Assembly (NCBI RefSeq): GCF_023015865.1
Contig: NZ_JALKBC010000006.1
Coordinates: 62,001 to 126,000, forward strand
From: Arenibacter sp. F26102
GTDB taxonomy: Bacteria; Bacteroidota; Bacteroidia; Flavobacteriales; Flavobacteriaceae
Length of the DNA stretch: 64,000 bases
Direction: 5' to 3'
Shown here: positions 18,272-28,700 of the stretch, piece after piece
Layout of the letters: each line of letters starts with the position of its first letter
Position numbering within the stretch: the first letter of the stretch is position 1
The notes under the pieces: generated by a model
Database searches by the model: none
The model's input: only the letters and a program-made list of their open reading frames with translations
What the model was told of the DNA's origin: nothing
Made by a program: the position numbers and the translations under genes

Positions 18272-19264
18272 TTACATAGGTTCATGCATCATTAATTCTT
18301 CTACAACATCAGTAACTATTTTATAAGGGTACTTATGTACGAGGAAATAATGGTTGGCATTTATATTTGGTTTCCATTGATTGTAACCATCCTCGTCAAC
18401 TAAAAATTCACCAGGTCCACAAACATAAAAATACTTCTCCGGATCCCTTATGGCACAAAGAACTGCTGTTTGATCCCACGATCTTCTAGTTTCAGAGGGT
18501 TGATCGCTATAAGTAGCTAAATTATAAGCATAAGCCCATGCAGCCGGGTTTGTAACCGACCCCGTTGCTGCTAGTTTATTACCTGTCTTAATTGAATTTC
18601 CAATCTCAGCTCCGCTAAAAAGTATAGGAGTTGGCCAGTGATTGAACGTGTAAAAGGAAGCTTCTGAATGCTTATAAACATTATATTCACGCCCCTCTGG
18701 GAGGTACCCGGCCATTGCAACCAGTTTCTTTACCTTCTGGTTTACCAGCTCAATACCCGAGAGCGGAGAAAATTCATCGGGACCTGATTTTAGTAAATTT
18801 TCAAGATTTGTAGTAAATCCAACGGTAACAATTGTAACACTTTTGTCGGACTGAGAAGATAGAACCTCTCGGTATACCTTAGTCGCCGAAGGATAATTAT
18901 TCGAATGTTTAAGCTCAGGGGCGAATCTTACAATAGTAGAATCATTCCAATTGTTTTTATGGATAGAATTCACACCGTTTTTTTCAGGCACTCCTATTGG
19001 AATGTTCGGTTTATTAAAGTAACGATTAAAGAGTTCGATAGTAGGGGCAACACTTGGATGACTATTGCATGAAATAGTTGCTAAAATTTCACATTCACCA
19101 CTATCTGCTAAAGCATGCAAAACAGCAATGGCCCCCACATCATCGTAATCTGGACCCATATCCGTATCAAAAATAACTTTAACGGGTTCTGGAGTCTCAT
19201 TTTTTTCTGGTGTCGTGTTACATCCCACGACCAAAATGAGTAAAATGTATAGTAATTGTTTCAT
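18272..19264 (-). CDS. Lipoprotein nucleoside hydrolase-like protein (IU-NH family)
   Basis: A 330-aa protein with a lipobox (LVVGC, Cys15) and the IU-nucleoside hydrolase metal site 'FDTDMGPDYDDVGAIAVL' near residues 32-49. Later 'TIVTVGFTTNLENLL' and 'SWDQTAVLCAI' also match the family, the latter supplying the C-terminal Asp. Family members cleave N-glycosidic bonds of ribonucleosides using Ca2+. Lipid-anchored forms in PULs may act on other pentofuranosides, but this is unproven. A decayed copy lies at about 31624-31908. It sits 81 bp upstream of GH10 copy B. The 281-bp gap before the next gene (19265-19545) contains nothing I can support. Confidence 0.75.
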   Translation of the reverse strand: MKQLLYILLILVVGCNTTPEKNETPEPVKVIFDTDMGPDYDDVGAIAVLHALADSGECEILATISCNSHPSVAPTIELFNRYFNKPNIPIGVPEKNGVNSIHKNNWNDSTIVRFAPELKHSNNYPSATKVYREVLSSQSDKSVTIVTVGFTTNLENLLKSGPDEFSPLSGIELVNQKVKKLVAMAGYLPEGREYNVYKHSEASFYTFNHWPTPILFSGAEIGNSIKTGNKLAATGSVTNPAAWAYAYNLATYSDQPSETRRSWDQTAVLCAIRDPEKYFYVCGPGEFLVDEDGYNQWKPNINANHYFLVHKYPYKIVTDVVEELMMHEPM

Positions 19265-19545
19265 TGTATTTTATTTAATAATTACGGTTGGCTGCGTGTC
19301 AGCTAAATTGTTCGTTCCCTAACCCTCCTTTTACTGAAGAAGGAAACGAATATTGAACTCAGTCTGCCCATTTGTTGCAATCTACTTCCGCTTACAAAGA
19401 ACTTAGTCTAATTGAAAACTCATCCCAAAATGCTTTTTATCAGTAATTTGTTTTTTTACGCAAAAGTCTTGACTTTACAGATATCGCGACTCCTGTTTTT
19501 ATATATCGTTATAGAGCGTATGGTCATATTTTCATTCATTTTTAA

Positions 19546-20445
19546 TTATAGCTTATTTATTGTCCTATCTGTTTGCCTTATGGATTTAGGGTTTATGACA
19601 TCATGATATAAAAAGTCTATAATTTCGTTAAAACCTTCAGTCATAGATGCCCCAGCCCAGCTGTGACCACCCCCATAAATAGTAGTAAAATAATATGATT
19701 CACCTAAACCTTTTAAACGCGCAGCAATAGGCTTTGATCCATAGAGCATCCAAAAGCCTTTATCTTCGCCATTGCAATAATGATGAGGAGCAATGTTATA
19801 AGGTACCTTTCTATCACCTGTTCCGTGGAAAAGTTGTGTTGGAACAGCCCTATCTTCGTCTATTTTCTGTAGAGTATTAATCGCACCCGCCATCCCAATT
19901 ACACCTGCATATTTAAAATCGGATGGTAATATTTCATTGTCGTAAACAAATGCCATATTTAAAACCGTTTCGGCACCAGCACTTGATCCTGCAACAATTA
20001 TTTTATTTTGGTCAATACCAAATTCATCGATGTTGTCAAGAATATACTTTATAGCTAAGCTCACGTCATAGGAAGCTGAATCAATAGCGGCTAACTTCTT
20101 ACTGGACTCAACATCGCAACCAAAACCAATACCTTTCATAGTTAGCCTGTAGGATACAGAAGCAACAGCATATCCGCGTTGAGCAAGTTCTGTAGCAAAT
20201 CTAACGGTGCCTTCATCATCTCTTACTCCATTTGAAAACCCACCTCCATGTACATATACCATTAAGGGCATCTTTTCACGGTCAGCTCCCGCTGTATAGA
20301 AATCCAATTGTAAGGATTCATTTTGATCTGGGCTGTAATTATAAGTGGTCTTAGTGACTTCTGAAAAAACACTTTCAAAATAAAGTGTTTGAGCAACGGT
20401 AGCTTTTGTTGCTATCATAAATAGGAGTATCGCTAAATATTTCAT
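19546..20445 (-). CDS. Exported alpha/beta-hydrolase esterase
   Basis: A 299-aa protein with a signal peptide (MKYLAILLFMIATKATVAQ). The oxyanion-hole motif HGGG is at residues 66-69 and the nucleophile elbow GSSAG (Ser155) at 153-157. An Asp in 'HGTGDRKVP' and the His in 'YGGGHSWAG' complete a plausible triad. This is the BD-FAE/hormone-sensitive-lipase-like group, including carbohydrate esterases that remove acetyl or feruloyl groups. Its place between a sulfatase and glycosidases suggests side-group removal. The exact acyl group is unknown. It is 161 bp downstream of the sulfatase gene and on the same strand. Confidence 0.72.
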   Translation of the reverse strand: MKYLAILLFMIATKATVAQTLYFESVFSEVTKTTYNYSPDQNESLQLDFYTAGADREKMPLMVYVHGGGFSNGVRDDEGTVRFATELAQRGYAVASVSYRLTMKGIGFGCDVESSKKLAAIDSASYDVSLAIKYILDNIDEFGIDQNKIIVAGSSAGAETVLNMAFVYDNEILPSDFKYAGVIGMAGAINTLQKIDEDRAVPTQLFHGTGDRKVPYNIAPHHYCNGEDKGFWMLYGSKPIAARLKGLGESYYFTTIYGGGHSWAGASMTEGFNEIIDFLYHDVINPKSIRQTDRTINKL

Positions 20446-20606
20446 CGTAATTTTTTAACTATAGTGGTTTATATGGGTGACCCGGCTTAGGAAAATAGCG
20501 GATGTAACGCTATTCTAATTTCTCACCTACATCATCATTACCCGATTCTGATTTTATTCCTTCTGTAGCCACTTTTATGCGGCCTATTGTGGCTTCGTTT
20601 TCCGCC

Positions 20607-22058
20607 TTACTTATTTTTTTCATACCCAAAGCTAAATTCCTTGGAATATGTATGCTCACTCTCCATGATATTGCTAATTTTTCCTACAATTTCAGGGTTG
20701 TTGGCAGCAATATTATTTTGTTCGCCAATATCAGTGGCCAAATTATAGAGTTCCATAGGAGCTTTGGTATTATTGCCCATATTCAAGCGTACCCCTTTCC
20801 AATCTCCTAATCTTACTGCTTGTTTTCCTCCTTGCTCATGAAATTCCCAATATAGATAATCATGGCTTTCTTGTTTTTCTCCCAATAATTCTGGCAAGAA
20901 TGAGATCCCATCTATATTTTTCGGTTTGTCTATCTGTGCGATTTCACAAACTGTGGGCAAAAAATCCCAAAAAGCTGAAATATGATCAGAAGTAGAATTT
21001 GCCTCGATTTTCTCTGGCCAGTAGGCAATCATAGGTACTCTTATTCCACCTTCATACAAATCTCGTTTATACCCCTTTAAATCAGCATTGCTATTAAAAT
21101 AATCCGGGTCAGCTCCACCTTCTTGGTGAGGGCCATTATCCGAGGTAAAAATTATTATGGTATTATCCGAAATACCAAGTTCTTCCACTTTTTTTCTAAT
21201 CTCGCCTACTTGTTTATCTAGTAGATAGACCATAGCAGCAAAAGCTGTATGAGGTTCTTTTTGCGAACCATAACCTCCTTTCTTATACCGCTCACCATCA
21301 TCTACACCTATGTAATTTTCTTCAGGCAATAATTTCCCTCTAAACTTCGCCATATATTCCTCCGGTGCCACAAGTTCTGCATGGGGAATAATAGTAGGGT
21401 AATACATAAAAAAAGTAGAATCTTTATTCTCTTCTATAAATGACATTGCTTTTTCATGAATAATAGTAGGTGCATACGTTTCAGTTTTCTTCCCTTTATT
21501 TCCTTCCAGTATTACTTTGGTTTGATTGTGCCAAAGGTGATAGGGGTAATAATTATGCCCTATGGTCTGAGAATTATACCCATAGAATTCATCGAACCCT
21601 TGGTTATTGGGGTCTCCTTCTGAAGCTGGATAACCTAAACCCCATTTCCCAAAAGCACCTGTTATATACCCTGCAGATTTCAAAAGTTTAGAAACCGTAA
21701 CTATCGAAGAATCCAAAGGGAATTGTCCTTCAGGTTTAACTCCCCTATTTCCACGAATAAAGGTGTGACCAGTATGTTGTCCAGTCATTAAAGAAGAACG
21801 GGATGGTGCACAAACAGTTGATCCTGAATAATGTTGAGAAAAAAACATGCCGTCCTCCGATAATTTATCAATATTTGGTGTCGAAAATTTTTCTTGACCC
21901 GTTAAGCTTAAATCGCCATATCCTAAATCATCCGCAAGGATATAGATTATATTAGGTTTTTGTATTTGATTAATATCATTAGTCTTTTTTTGGTTGTTAC
22001 AACTACTTAACACAACCAAAAGAAAAAGTGCATAGAATGTCTTAATTTTCCGATTCAT
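20607..22058 (-). CDS. S1-family sulfatase, lipoprotein
   Basis: The ATG at 22058 (483 aa) is preferred because MNRKIKTFYALFLLVVLSSC is a clean lipoprotein signal with Cys20; the longer frame adds 17 residues before it. The metal-binding Asp pair is in 'YILADDLGYGDLS', and the formylglycine signature CAPSR places the modified Cys at residue 83. 'IIIFTSDNGPHQEGGADP' and 'GIRVPMIAYWPEKI' are also typical. It should cleave sulfate esters from a carbohydrate and needs a formylglycine-generating enzyme, not found in this window. The residues after Cys20 are not acidic, so surface export by the flavobacterial signal is not obvious. The presence of a sulfatase points to a sulfated, often marine, polysaccharide. 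Confidence 0.88.
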   Translation of the reverse strand: MNRKIKTFYALFLLVVLSSCNNQKKTNDINQIQKPNIIYILADDLGYGDLSLTGQEKFSTPNIDKLSEDGMFFSQHYSGSTVCAPSRSSLMTGQHTGHTFIRGNRGVKPEGQFPLDSSIVTVSKLLKSAGYITGAFGKWGLGYPASEGDPNNQGFDEFYGYNSQTIGHNYYPYHLWHNQTKVILEGNKGKKTETYAPTIIHEKAMSFIEENKDSTFFMYYPTIIPHAELVAPEEYMAKFRGKLLPEENYIGVDDGERYKKGGYGSQKEPHTAFAAMVYLLDKQVGEIRKKVEELGISDNTIIIFTSDNGPHQEGGADPDYFNSNADLKGYKRDLYEGGIRVPMIAYWPEKIEANSTSDHISAFWDFLPTVCEIAQIDKPKNIDGISFLPELLGEKQESHDYLYWEFHEQGGKQAVRLGDWKGVRLNMGNNTKAPMELYNLATDIGEQNNIAANNPEIVGKISNIMESEHTYSKEFSFGYEKNK

Positions 22059-22175
22059 ATTTTCCTTTTTTCGATTACACATAACAGATTGACAAATAGA
22101 CAGTATCATTCCTTTTTCGTAAAAGTTCTGTTTACTAATACGTTTCTTTAATTGTTATATTTAAATTGAGAAATA

Positions 22176-24059
22176 TCATTTATTCAATCGCTTTAGAATT
22201 TCAAGTGCCAGGCTATTTTCTGGTTCCAATTGTTCTAACTTTTCGGCATATTCTTTCGCAAAACTATAAACACCAAAATCATAATAGATTTTCGTCAAAA
22301 CCTGTAACACATCTATATTTTTAGGCTGCTGTTTTATAGTTCTTTCAGCCATCTCCAACCCTACAATATCAGATTTAATATCGGCAACTAATGCGTTATT
22401 AAGTTGTTGTACTGACTTCGAATCAAGAATTGGCAGTAATTTATCAAATGCTTTGGCATTAACACCTGCTTTTACACATTGCGCTAAAATTTTAATATTC
22501 GGGTCCCCTTCAAATGCTTTTCTATAATACATAAGAGCTTTTTTATGCTCCCCCACGTTAGTGGCAAACTGCCCGGCTTTCATCTGGTGTTCTGAGTTCA
22601 TTGGATATGCTAATGCCAAAGATTCAGATACCTTGAAAACATTTTTGTATTCTTTCCGATTCAGATAATACTCTTGAAGTTTGAACATAGCATTGTCCCA
22701 GCTAATCTTTTTAACCGCCAATCCGCCCGCAAGAACTTCAGGCATACTTTTCCCTGTTAAATCAACATCTAGCATAGGTTCATTGAATGGCCACTGCGAA
22801 CGCAAAATTAAATTGGTATACTGGCCAAACAACGAATCCATTTGGGTTAGTGGCAGTTCTTCAAAAGGTAATGGCAAAACCACCTCTTCATCTGTCGTAA
22901 ATTCAAAATGTTTAATTAATGATCTGTAAAAACTGGCTGACATCAAATAATAGCCCTTTAAATTTGGATGAAGATGCTCTAACACCAGCTCTTCACCAAT
23001 AATTCCATGCAGAGCACTTGATTTAAAATCTTCTTCTACAGGAACCAGTATAGCACCATATTCATTTACCAATGCTTTTATGTTCTCATTGATAGCTTCA
23101 GGTGCACGAAACCGAAGTAAATCCTCATCTTTGGCCTGGGTATAGAATTTGAGTGCTTGTGCAAAATCATGCTTTTTTTCAGACTCTTTAGCCAATTTAT
23201 AAAAGTATCCTGCATTCATATCAGAATCCAAATCACTGACAAAAGGGGCCTGGTCTTTCAAATTAGAAAACAAGGTTCCCATAAACACTGGCACATCATT
23301 TTGATGATATTTGGACAGTAGCGCAGTAATGTTTTGTTTGAATTGCTTAATTCCTCTTTCATATAGCACAGAACCTTTTTTAATTGATTGTTCTGCAGCC
23401 ATACGTTTCATAAGGGTCTCACTTAAATCGGATGATTCCTTTTTCGATATCCGGGAAACTATACTGAAAAATAATTGCCCCAATCTTAATTTTCTAAATT
23501 CAATTCCCAATCTAACAATCGTTGGATTTAAACCTAATTTACCAGAAGAACCGACTCCAAGCGCACCATAAAATTCATTATGGCCTGCATAAATCAAAAT
23601 AGCATCGGGTTGTTGCGCTATAATCTCATCAGCAAAATCGAGCAAAGTATAGGAAGTTACCGCGGTAAGTGATAAATTAATGATTTCAATATTTTTATTC
23701 AAAAAATTCTGGTTGAATTGGTACTGTAACATGCGATGAAATGAACCATTATTTTCATATGGAAAGCCATAAGCTGTTGAACTTCCCTGTACAAATACCC
23801 GAACAGTGCCTGGTTCTTTCTTTTTTTTGAAAGGTTCTATGCAACCTCGGGTGGAATTTTCATCCTTTATAAAATAACGCCTTGAGATATTTGGGTTCAG
23901 TATCAGATACTCCGAATTATCCGGATGTTCTATAAACAAACTTAAATCGTGTCCCACGTCACAAGTACGAAGGGCAACTTCAGCTAAAAACAAAAACAAA
24001 AGTGGTAGCAGAACTGCAATCAGCTTGAACCAAATTGTATAATTTGTTTTTGCTTTCAT
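22176..24059 (-). CDS. Membrane-anchored SGNH hydrolase with TPR repeats
   Basis: ATG at 24059 (627 aa) is chosen over a TTG four codons upstream. One N-terminal transmembrane segment (IWFKLIAVLLPLLFLFLAEV) is followed by a periplasmic SGNH-like domain: 'VFVQGSSTAYGFPY' (Ser), 'LIYAGHNEFYGALG' (Asn) and 'EHLHPNLKGYYLM' (His). Residues about 470-627 contain several tetratricopeptide-like helical pairs ('GEHKKALMYYRKAFEGDPN', 'VYSFAKEYAEKLEQLEPEN'). Similar SGNH-TPR proteins occur in Bacteroidota, mostly without known function. It is the first gene after susD, separated by a perfect 32-bp palindrome. It may be an acyl esterase or transferase held at the inner membrane. Confidence 0.65.
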   Translation of the reverse strand: MKAKTNYTIWFKLIAVLLPLLFLFLAEVALRTCDVGHDLSLFIEHPDNSEYLILNPNISRRYFIKDENSTRGCIEPFKKKKEPGTVRVFVQGSSTAYGFPYENNGSFHRMLQYQFNQNFLNKNIEIINLSLTAVTSYTLLDFADEIIAQQPDAILIYAGHNEFYGALGVGSSGKLGLNPTIVRLGIEFRKLRLGQLFFSIVSRISKKESSDLSETLMKRMAAEQSIKKGSVLYERGIKQFKQNITALLSKYHQNDVPVFMGTLFSNLKDQAPFVSDLDSDMNAGYFYKLAKESEKKHDFAQALKFYTQAKDEDLLRFRAPEAINENIKALVNEYGAILVPVEEDFKSSALHGIIGEELVLEHLHPNLKGYYLMSASFYRSLIKHFEFTTDEEVVLPLPFEELPLTQMDSLFGQYTNLILRSQWPFNEPMLDVDLTGKSMPEVLAGGLAVKKISWDNAMFKLQEYYLNRKEYKNVFKVSESLALAYPMNSEHQMKAGQFATNVGEHKKALMYYRKAFEGDPNIKILAQCVKAGVNAKAFDKLLPILDSKSVQQLNNALVADIKSDIVGLEMAERTIKQQPKNIDVLQVLTKIYYDFGVYSFAKEYAEKLEQLEPENSLALEILKRLNK

Positions 24060-24112
24060 TTTGTAAATCAATCTAAATAATAAAAAGAATTGGGGTATTT
24101 AAAACCAAAAGA

Positions 24113-24144
24113 TTATCGGCCGGCTCGATCGAGCCGGCCGATAA
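24113..24144. repeat. Perfect 32-bp GC-rich palindrome between susD and the enzyme genes
   Basis: Every base from 24113 to 24128 pairs with its partner in 24129-24144, with a GC-rich core (ATCGGCCGGCTCGA and its complement). Weaker outer complementarity (ACCAA at left, TTGGT at right) extends it. As RNA it forms a very stable hairpin about 45 nt after the susD stop and about 55 nt before the next ATG. No long U-run follows, so it may act as an mRNA 3'-end protector or partial terminator that keeps susCD expression above that of downstream enzymes. Confidence 0.75.
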
Positions 24145-24188
24145 AACAGTTGGTTTAAACAAAAAATAAACTATAAATATCTTTTTCG

Positions 24189-25763
24189 CTAGTATCCAGT
24201 ACTTGGAGTGAGAGCAGAATTGGACTCAAGTTCTTCCCTTGGAATTGGCAAATAATTGTCTTTCGGATCTTGAAAAGAAATAGTCCCTGAACGCACCTTT
24301 TCGTATTTGGCCGACTCTTCTGCTGCAATACCCCAACGGACAATATCAAACCAGCGTTGACCTTCATTAAATAGCTCACGGAAACGTTCTTCCCTAATAG
24401 AATCACGTAATCCAGTCCCCGTCAATCCTGCAAAATCAACTTCGGGATCAGGTGTATTCACATCTTTACCATAAGCGCGACGACGAACTTTATTGACATA
24501 TTCCAATGCATCAGTATCTTGATCCAAGGCATTCAATACTTCAGCATACAATAAATATACACCCCCCAATCGCATAATATGGTAGTTAGCACCGTAATTC
24601 TGGTTGGTGGTATAAACTGAATAATCTAATGGAACATACTTCTTATAGCTCCATCCCAAACCACCTTCTTCTGTCGGGAATTTTTCCAAAACACTGGTAA
24701 CCCCACTACCATTAGTCACTTCAGCTACCCCTGGTTCTAAAGCATTAACATTCAAACGAGGATCATCACCAAAACGCCTGATATTTACATCATGTGGCCA
24801 GACATTACTCCACCCGGTACCAAAAGGTGCTGTTATTAATGCTATTTGAGTTCCTGTCCCGCCATTCCATACATGTGTAACTAAATCCGTGTGGAAGTTA
24901 AGTTCCCAAATTGATTCAGTACTAAATTCACTTTCTCCATGAAAAAGACCGTCATATTTATCAGAGCTAACCAATTGAAAAGGTCCGTTTACCACTTCTT
25001 CCAAATAAGTTTTTGCATTGGGATAATCTTCTTGATACAAATACACTTTACCAAGAAAACCCTTGGCCGCATACTTGTCAACCCTGGCTATATTGTCTGC
25101 ATCCCAGGTATCGGGAAGCAAGGTTTCTGCCACTTTGAAATCACTTATGATCTGAGTGTACATATCACCTACTGTCGCTCTGGTTGTTAACATTGATTCC
25201 TGTGTAGCCGGGATATCAAGAATAAGTGGGGCTGCCAACTTGGAAGGCTCTGTTGCTTTTCCTTCTCCCCATAGCCTAACAATGGAAAAGTTAGCATAAG
25301 CACGAATAAATGAAGCTTGACCAATCATTTGATCCACTGTCACTTCTTCTCCTGGTTTAATAAAATCACTCTCTTTATAGATTTTAGCATTGATAATAAA
25401 ATCATTTGCCCTACTAATAACACGATACCAGCCTCGCCAAACATCACGAACAATTTCATTATCCGATGTTACCTCATTCGTAGCCAATTGGTTCCATTGA
25501 ATATGTCCCAACCAATCCTGATTACTGGTATGCGGAAGCATTTCCAATACTTTTGGCGCATATTCACTACCAAATAAATCGTATGATTTAAGGGATGAAT
25601 AAACGGAATTTAATGTAAGATCCAGATTCCCGATTTTGGTAAAATAAGTCTCTGCCTGTAGTTGATTCTCATCATTAAGGTCCAAGAAATCTTCAGAGCA
25701 TCCTGTAAAAAGCAGCGTAATGAAGAAACTTGCAATCAAACTATTTTTATATATATTTTTCAT
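24189..25763 (-). CDS. SusD/RagB-family glycan-binding outer-membrane lipoprotein
   Basis: ATG at 25763 (524 aa) is used in place of a TTG three codons upstream. The lipobox is LLFTGC, followed by the typical SusD start 'SEDFLDLNDENQLQAETYF'. An acidic stretch after the Cys is compatible with surface export. TPR-like helices ('ANFSIVRLWGEG', 'YAAKGFLGKVYLYQEDYPNAKTYLEEVV') and the family-typical end ('REERFRELFNEGQRWFDIVRWG', 'YLPIPREEL') are present. SusD forms a lid on SusC and captures oligosaccharides at the cell surface. It follows susC after 25 bp. The bound glycan cannot be predicted from the sequence. Confidence 0.93.
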   Translation of the reverse strand: MKNIYKNSLIASFFITLLFTGCSEDFLDLNDENQLQAETYFTKIGNLDLTLNSVYSSLKSYDLFGSEYAPKVLEMLPHTSNQDWLGHIQWNQLATNEVTSDNEIVRDVWRGWYRVISRANDFIINAKIYKESDFIKPGEEVTVDQMIGQASFIRAYANFSIVRLWGEGKATEPSKLAAPLILDIPATQESMLTTRATVGDMYTQIISDFKVAETLLPDTWDADNIARVDKYAAKGFLGKVYLYQEDYPNAKTYLEEVVNGPFQLVSSDKYDGLFHGESEFSTESIWELNFHTDLVTHVWNGGTGTQIALITAPFGTGWSNVWPHDVNIRRFGDDPRLNVNALEPGVAEVTNGSGVTSVLEKFPTEEGGLGWSYKKYVPLDYSVYTTNQNYGANYHIMRLGGVYLLYAEVLNALDQDTDALEYVNKVRRRAYGKDVNTPDPEVDFAGLTGTGLRDSIREERFRELFNEGQRWFDIVRWGIAAEESAKYEKVRSGTISFQDPKDNYLPIPREELESNSALTPSTGY

Positions 25764-25788
25764 TGTTTTCAATTTTTAATTTTCCAGA

Positions 25789-28700
25789 TTATAAACCAAG
25801 TGAAATCCCCATGCTAATCGTTTTAGTTTGAGGATATGAATTGTAATCAACTCCTCTACCGGTATTTCCACCTGAAACTTCAGGGTCTATTCCGGAATAC
25901 TTTGTAAAGGTCAAAATATTGTCAGCACTAATATAGACTCTCGCCCTTGACATTTTCAACCTACTCAAAAACGAATCTGGAAGTTCATAACCTAACTGAA
26001 TATTTCTCACTTTTAGAAAAGAACCATCTTCCACAAAATACGAGGACGTATTTCTAAAGTTTCCGTTCGGGTCAGACTGAATTATACGCGGCTGTCCAGT
26101 CTGGTTCGCTGGTGTCCATGCATTTAAAGCTTCGGTCGACGTATTGTAATCGGCATAGATTTGCTGGGTAAGCGTTTTATTTCCGTTAAATACATCAACT
26201 CCCTGTATTCCTTGCAAGAACATACTAAAATCAAAATCTCTCCATTCTAGATTGGTGGTCAGTCCATAAATCATTTTAGGCCATGGGTTACCTATGTATG
26301 CTTTATCATCGGCTGTAATTTCATCATCGCCATTAAGATCTCTGAACAGCATATCACCAGGAGCAGTGTTGTTTGATTGATACACCCCATCTGGTGCTGC
26401 AGCATTTAAAGCATCTAATTCTGACTGTGAATCAATGATTTTTACAAATTCGTAACCATAAAAGCTTGATAACGGCATTCCTTCCTCTGAGCGTGTTGTA
26501 CTTCCTAAAACTTCACCGCCGTCGCCACCATTAATAAACGCATTATCAATAAGGCTGGTCAGCTCATTTTTCATAAAACTGGCATTTGCGGCAATATTGA
26601 ATTTGAATTCGTTAAAAGTTTCCTGATAATTCACAGCCATTTCAAAACCAGTATTTTTCATTTCTCCAACATTCATGCTTACAGCACTTGGACTAGCTTT
26701 TGAATAGGAAATTCCAGTTGACAATGGTATCGGAACAGCATATAACATATCTGTGGTTTTCTTGACGTAATAGTCCATTACCACAGTCAACTTATTATTG
26801 AATAATCCAAGATCAACACCAACGTTGCTCATCGTTATTTCTTCCCACTTCACTGCCTCGTTAGGAAAACGGTTCAAGAAGAACCCAGGAACTTTATTTG
26901 TACCATTTTCATCGAATGCGTAAAAAGAACGAAGTGAATAATACGATTTGGAATACAGATAATTCCCAATGTTATCCGATCCCAAAGTACCTGAACTCAT
27001 ACGTAGTTTTAAATTTGATATCACTGAATGGTCTTTGAGAAAATCTTCTTGAGAAACACGCCATCCTGCAGAAAATGAAGGAAATACCCCCCAGAGGTTA
27101 TCCTTCCCAAATTTTGGTGCCGAGGCATCTCTACGGACACTACCCTCAAGCATATATTTGTCTTTATAGCTATAGTTAAAACGTCCGAACTGCGACAAAA
27201 TACGACTCTCGTCAATAGTATTTCTATCGGTTACATCGGCTGCTCCGGTTGCCAGATTAAAGCTGTATGACAAATCAACCGGAAAATCAACCATTGTTGC
27301 ATTAAAACCTATGCCGCTACCCTTAACTGCTTCATAACCGGCCATAGCTTTAAAACTGTGGTCACCAATAGTTTTATCGTATGTTAAAACATAGTTGGCC
27401 GTTAAGGTTTCTTGATTGTTACTGCCATACACTAGTGAGTTTTGAGTATTTGTATTACTACCATAGCTGTATGCCTCATTAAATGATTGCCCTAACCAAG
27501 AAGAATAGTTGATACCAAATGTTGATCGGAATTTAAAGTCTTTTAAAAGATCTATTTCCAGATAAACATTTCCGTTAAAACGATTATTGTTGTATTCGGC
27601 ATGGTGTTGAACTTCATTACCAACGGGATTTCTTCCTTGGTAATAGGCCGGTCCTGTACCCCATCCTCCGTAAGGATTTGTTTCATCATACACCGGCATC
27701 ATCGGAATTGATCTCCAAGGAATACCTGAAGCGGCGTATGTAGGGTTTTCTACTGTACGTGAAACCAGCAAAGACTCTCCTATTTTAACTTTCCCATCAA
27801 ACAGCTTAAAATCTGAATTTGCCCTTAAATTATAGCGTTCAAATTTATTGTCGACCATAATTCCTTCTTCACCAGAATAAGCACCGGAAATATAATAATT
27901 GGCTTTATCTGTACCACTGGAAATAGCCAAATTATAATTTTGCTCCAATCCACTTCCATTAAATAATTCATCCGACCAATCAGTATTGGGCAACCCTGAT
28001 TGAGACCAAGAAGGGTCAGGTTGTTGCCCTGCAGCTAAACGAGATGCAGTTGCCACCTGAATAAACTGATCCCTATCAAGCATACTCGGAAGATTGATTG
28101 GCGAACTTACACCAACTGTTGCTTTAAAATCTACGTTAATTTTATTATTATTTAACCCACGCTTTGTAGTTACTAAAACTACCCCATGCGCAGCTTGCGC
28201 ACCATAAATAGCAGATGCCGATGCATCTTTCAAAACCTCAATAGATTCAATATCATTAACATTAAAAAAATTATCTGTGCCCATCCGAATTCCATCAACT
28301 ATCCAAAGTGGACTTGTTCCCCCAATAGAACCAACACCACGTACGTGTATAGAAGGAGCTGCACCAGGCTTACCTGACGGTTGACTAACCATTACACCAG
28401 CTGCCTTACCTTGTAGCGCCTGATCCACGCGGTTAACAGACAACTTGTCCAGATCTTCGCTTTTTATGGAAGAAATGGCCCCTGTTAAGTTTGATCGCTT
28501 TTGGGTACCATAGCCAATAACAACAACATCTTCCAACGCTAGGGCATCATCCTGCATAGTTAAATCAATAATTTGCCTATTTCCTACAGTAACCTCTTGC
28601 GTGGCAAGTCCGATATAGCTAAAAATCAGAACGGACTCCGGACCGGAAACCGATATAGAGTAGTTGCCATCAAAGTCTGCCGCTACGCCATTGGAAGTCC

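Noticed and set aside
19412-19606. A 64-codon hydrophobic plus-strand frame in the gap after the nucleoside hydrolase
   Set aside because: The composition is that of AT-rich noncoding DNA, it overlaps the esterase gene, and no promoter or family is seen.
24155-24406. An 83-codon minus-strand frame at the end of susD
   Set aside because: It lies in another frame inside the well-supported SusD C-terminus and has no family motif; it is a shadow frame.
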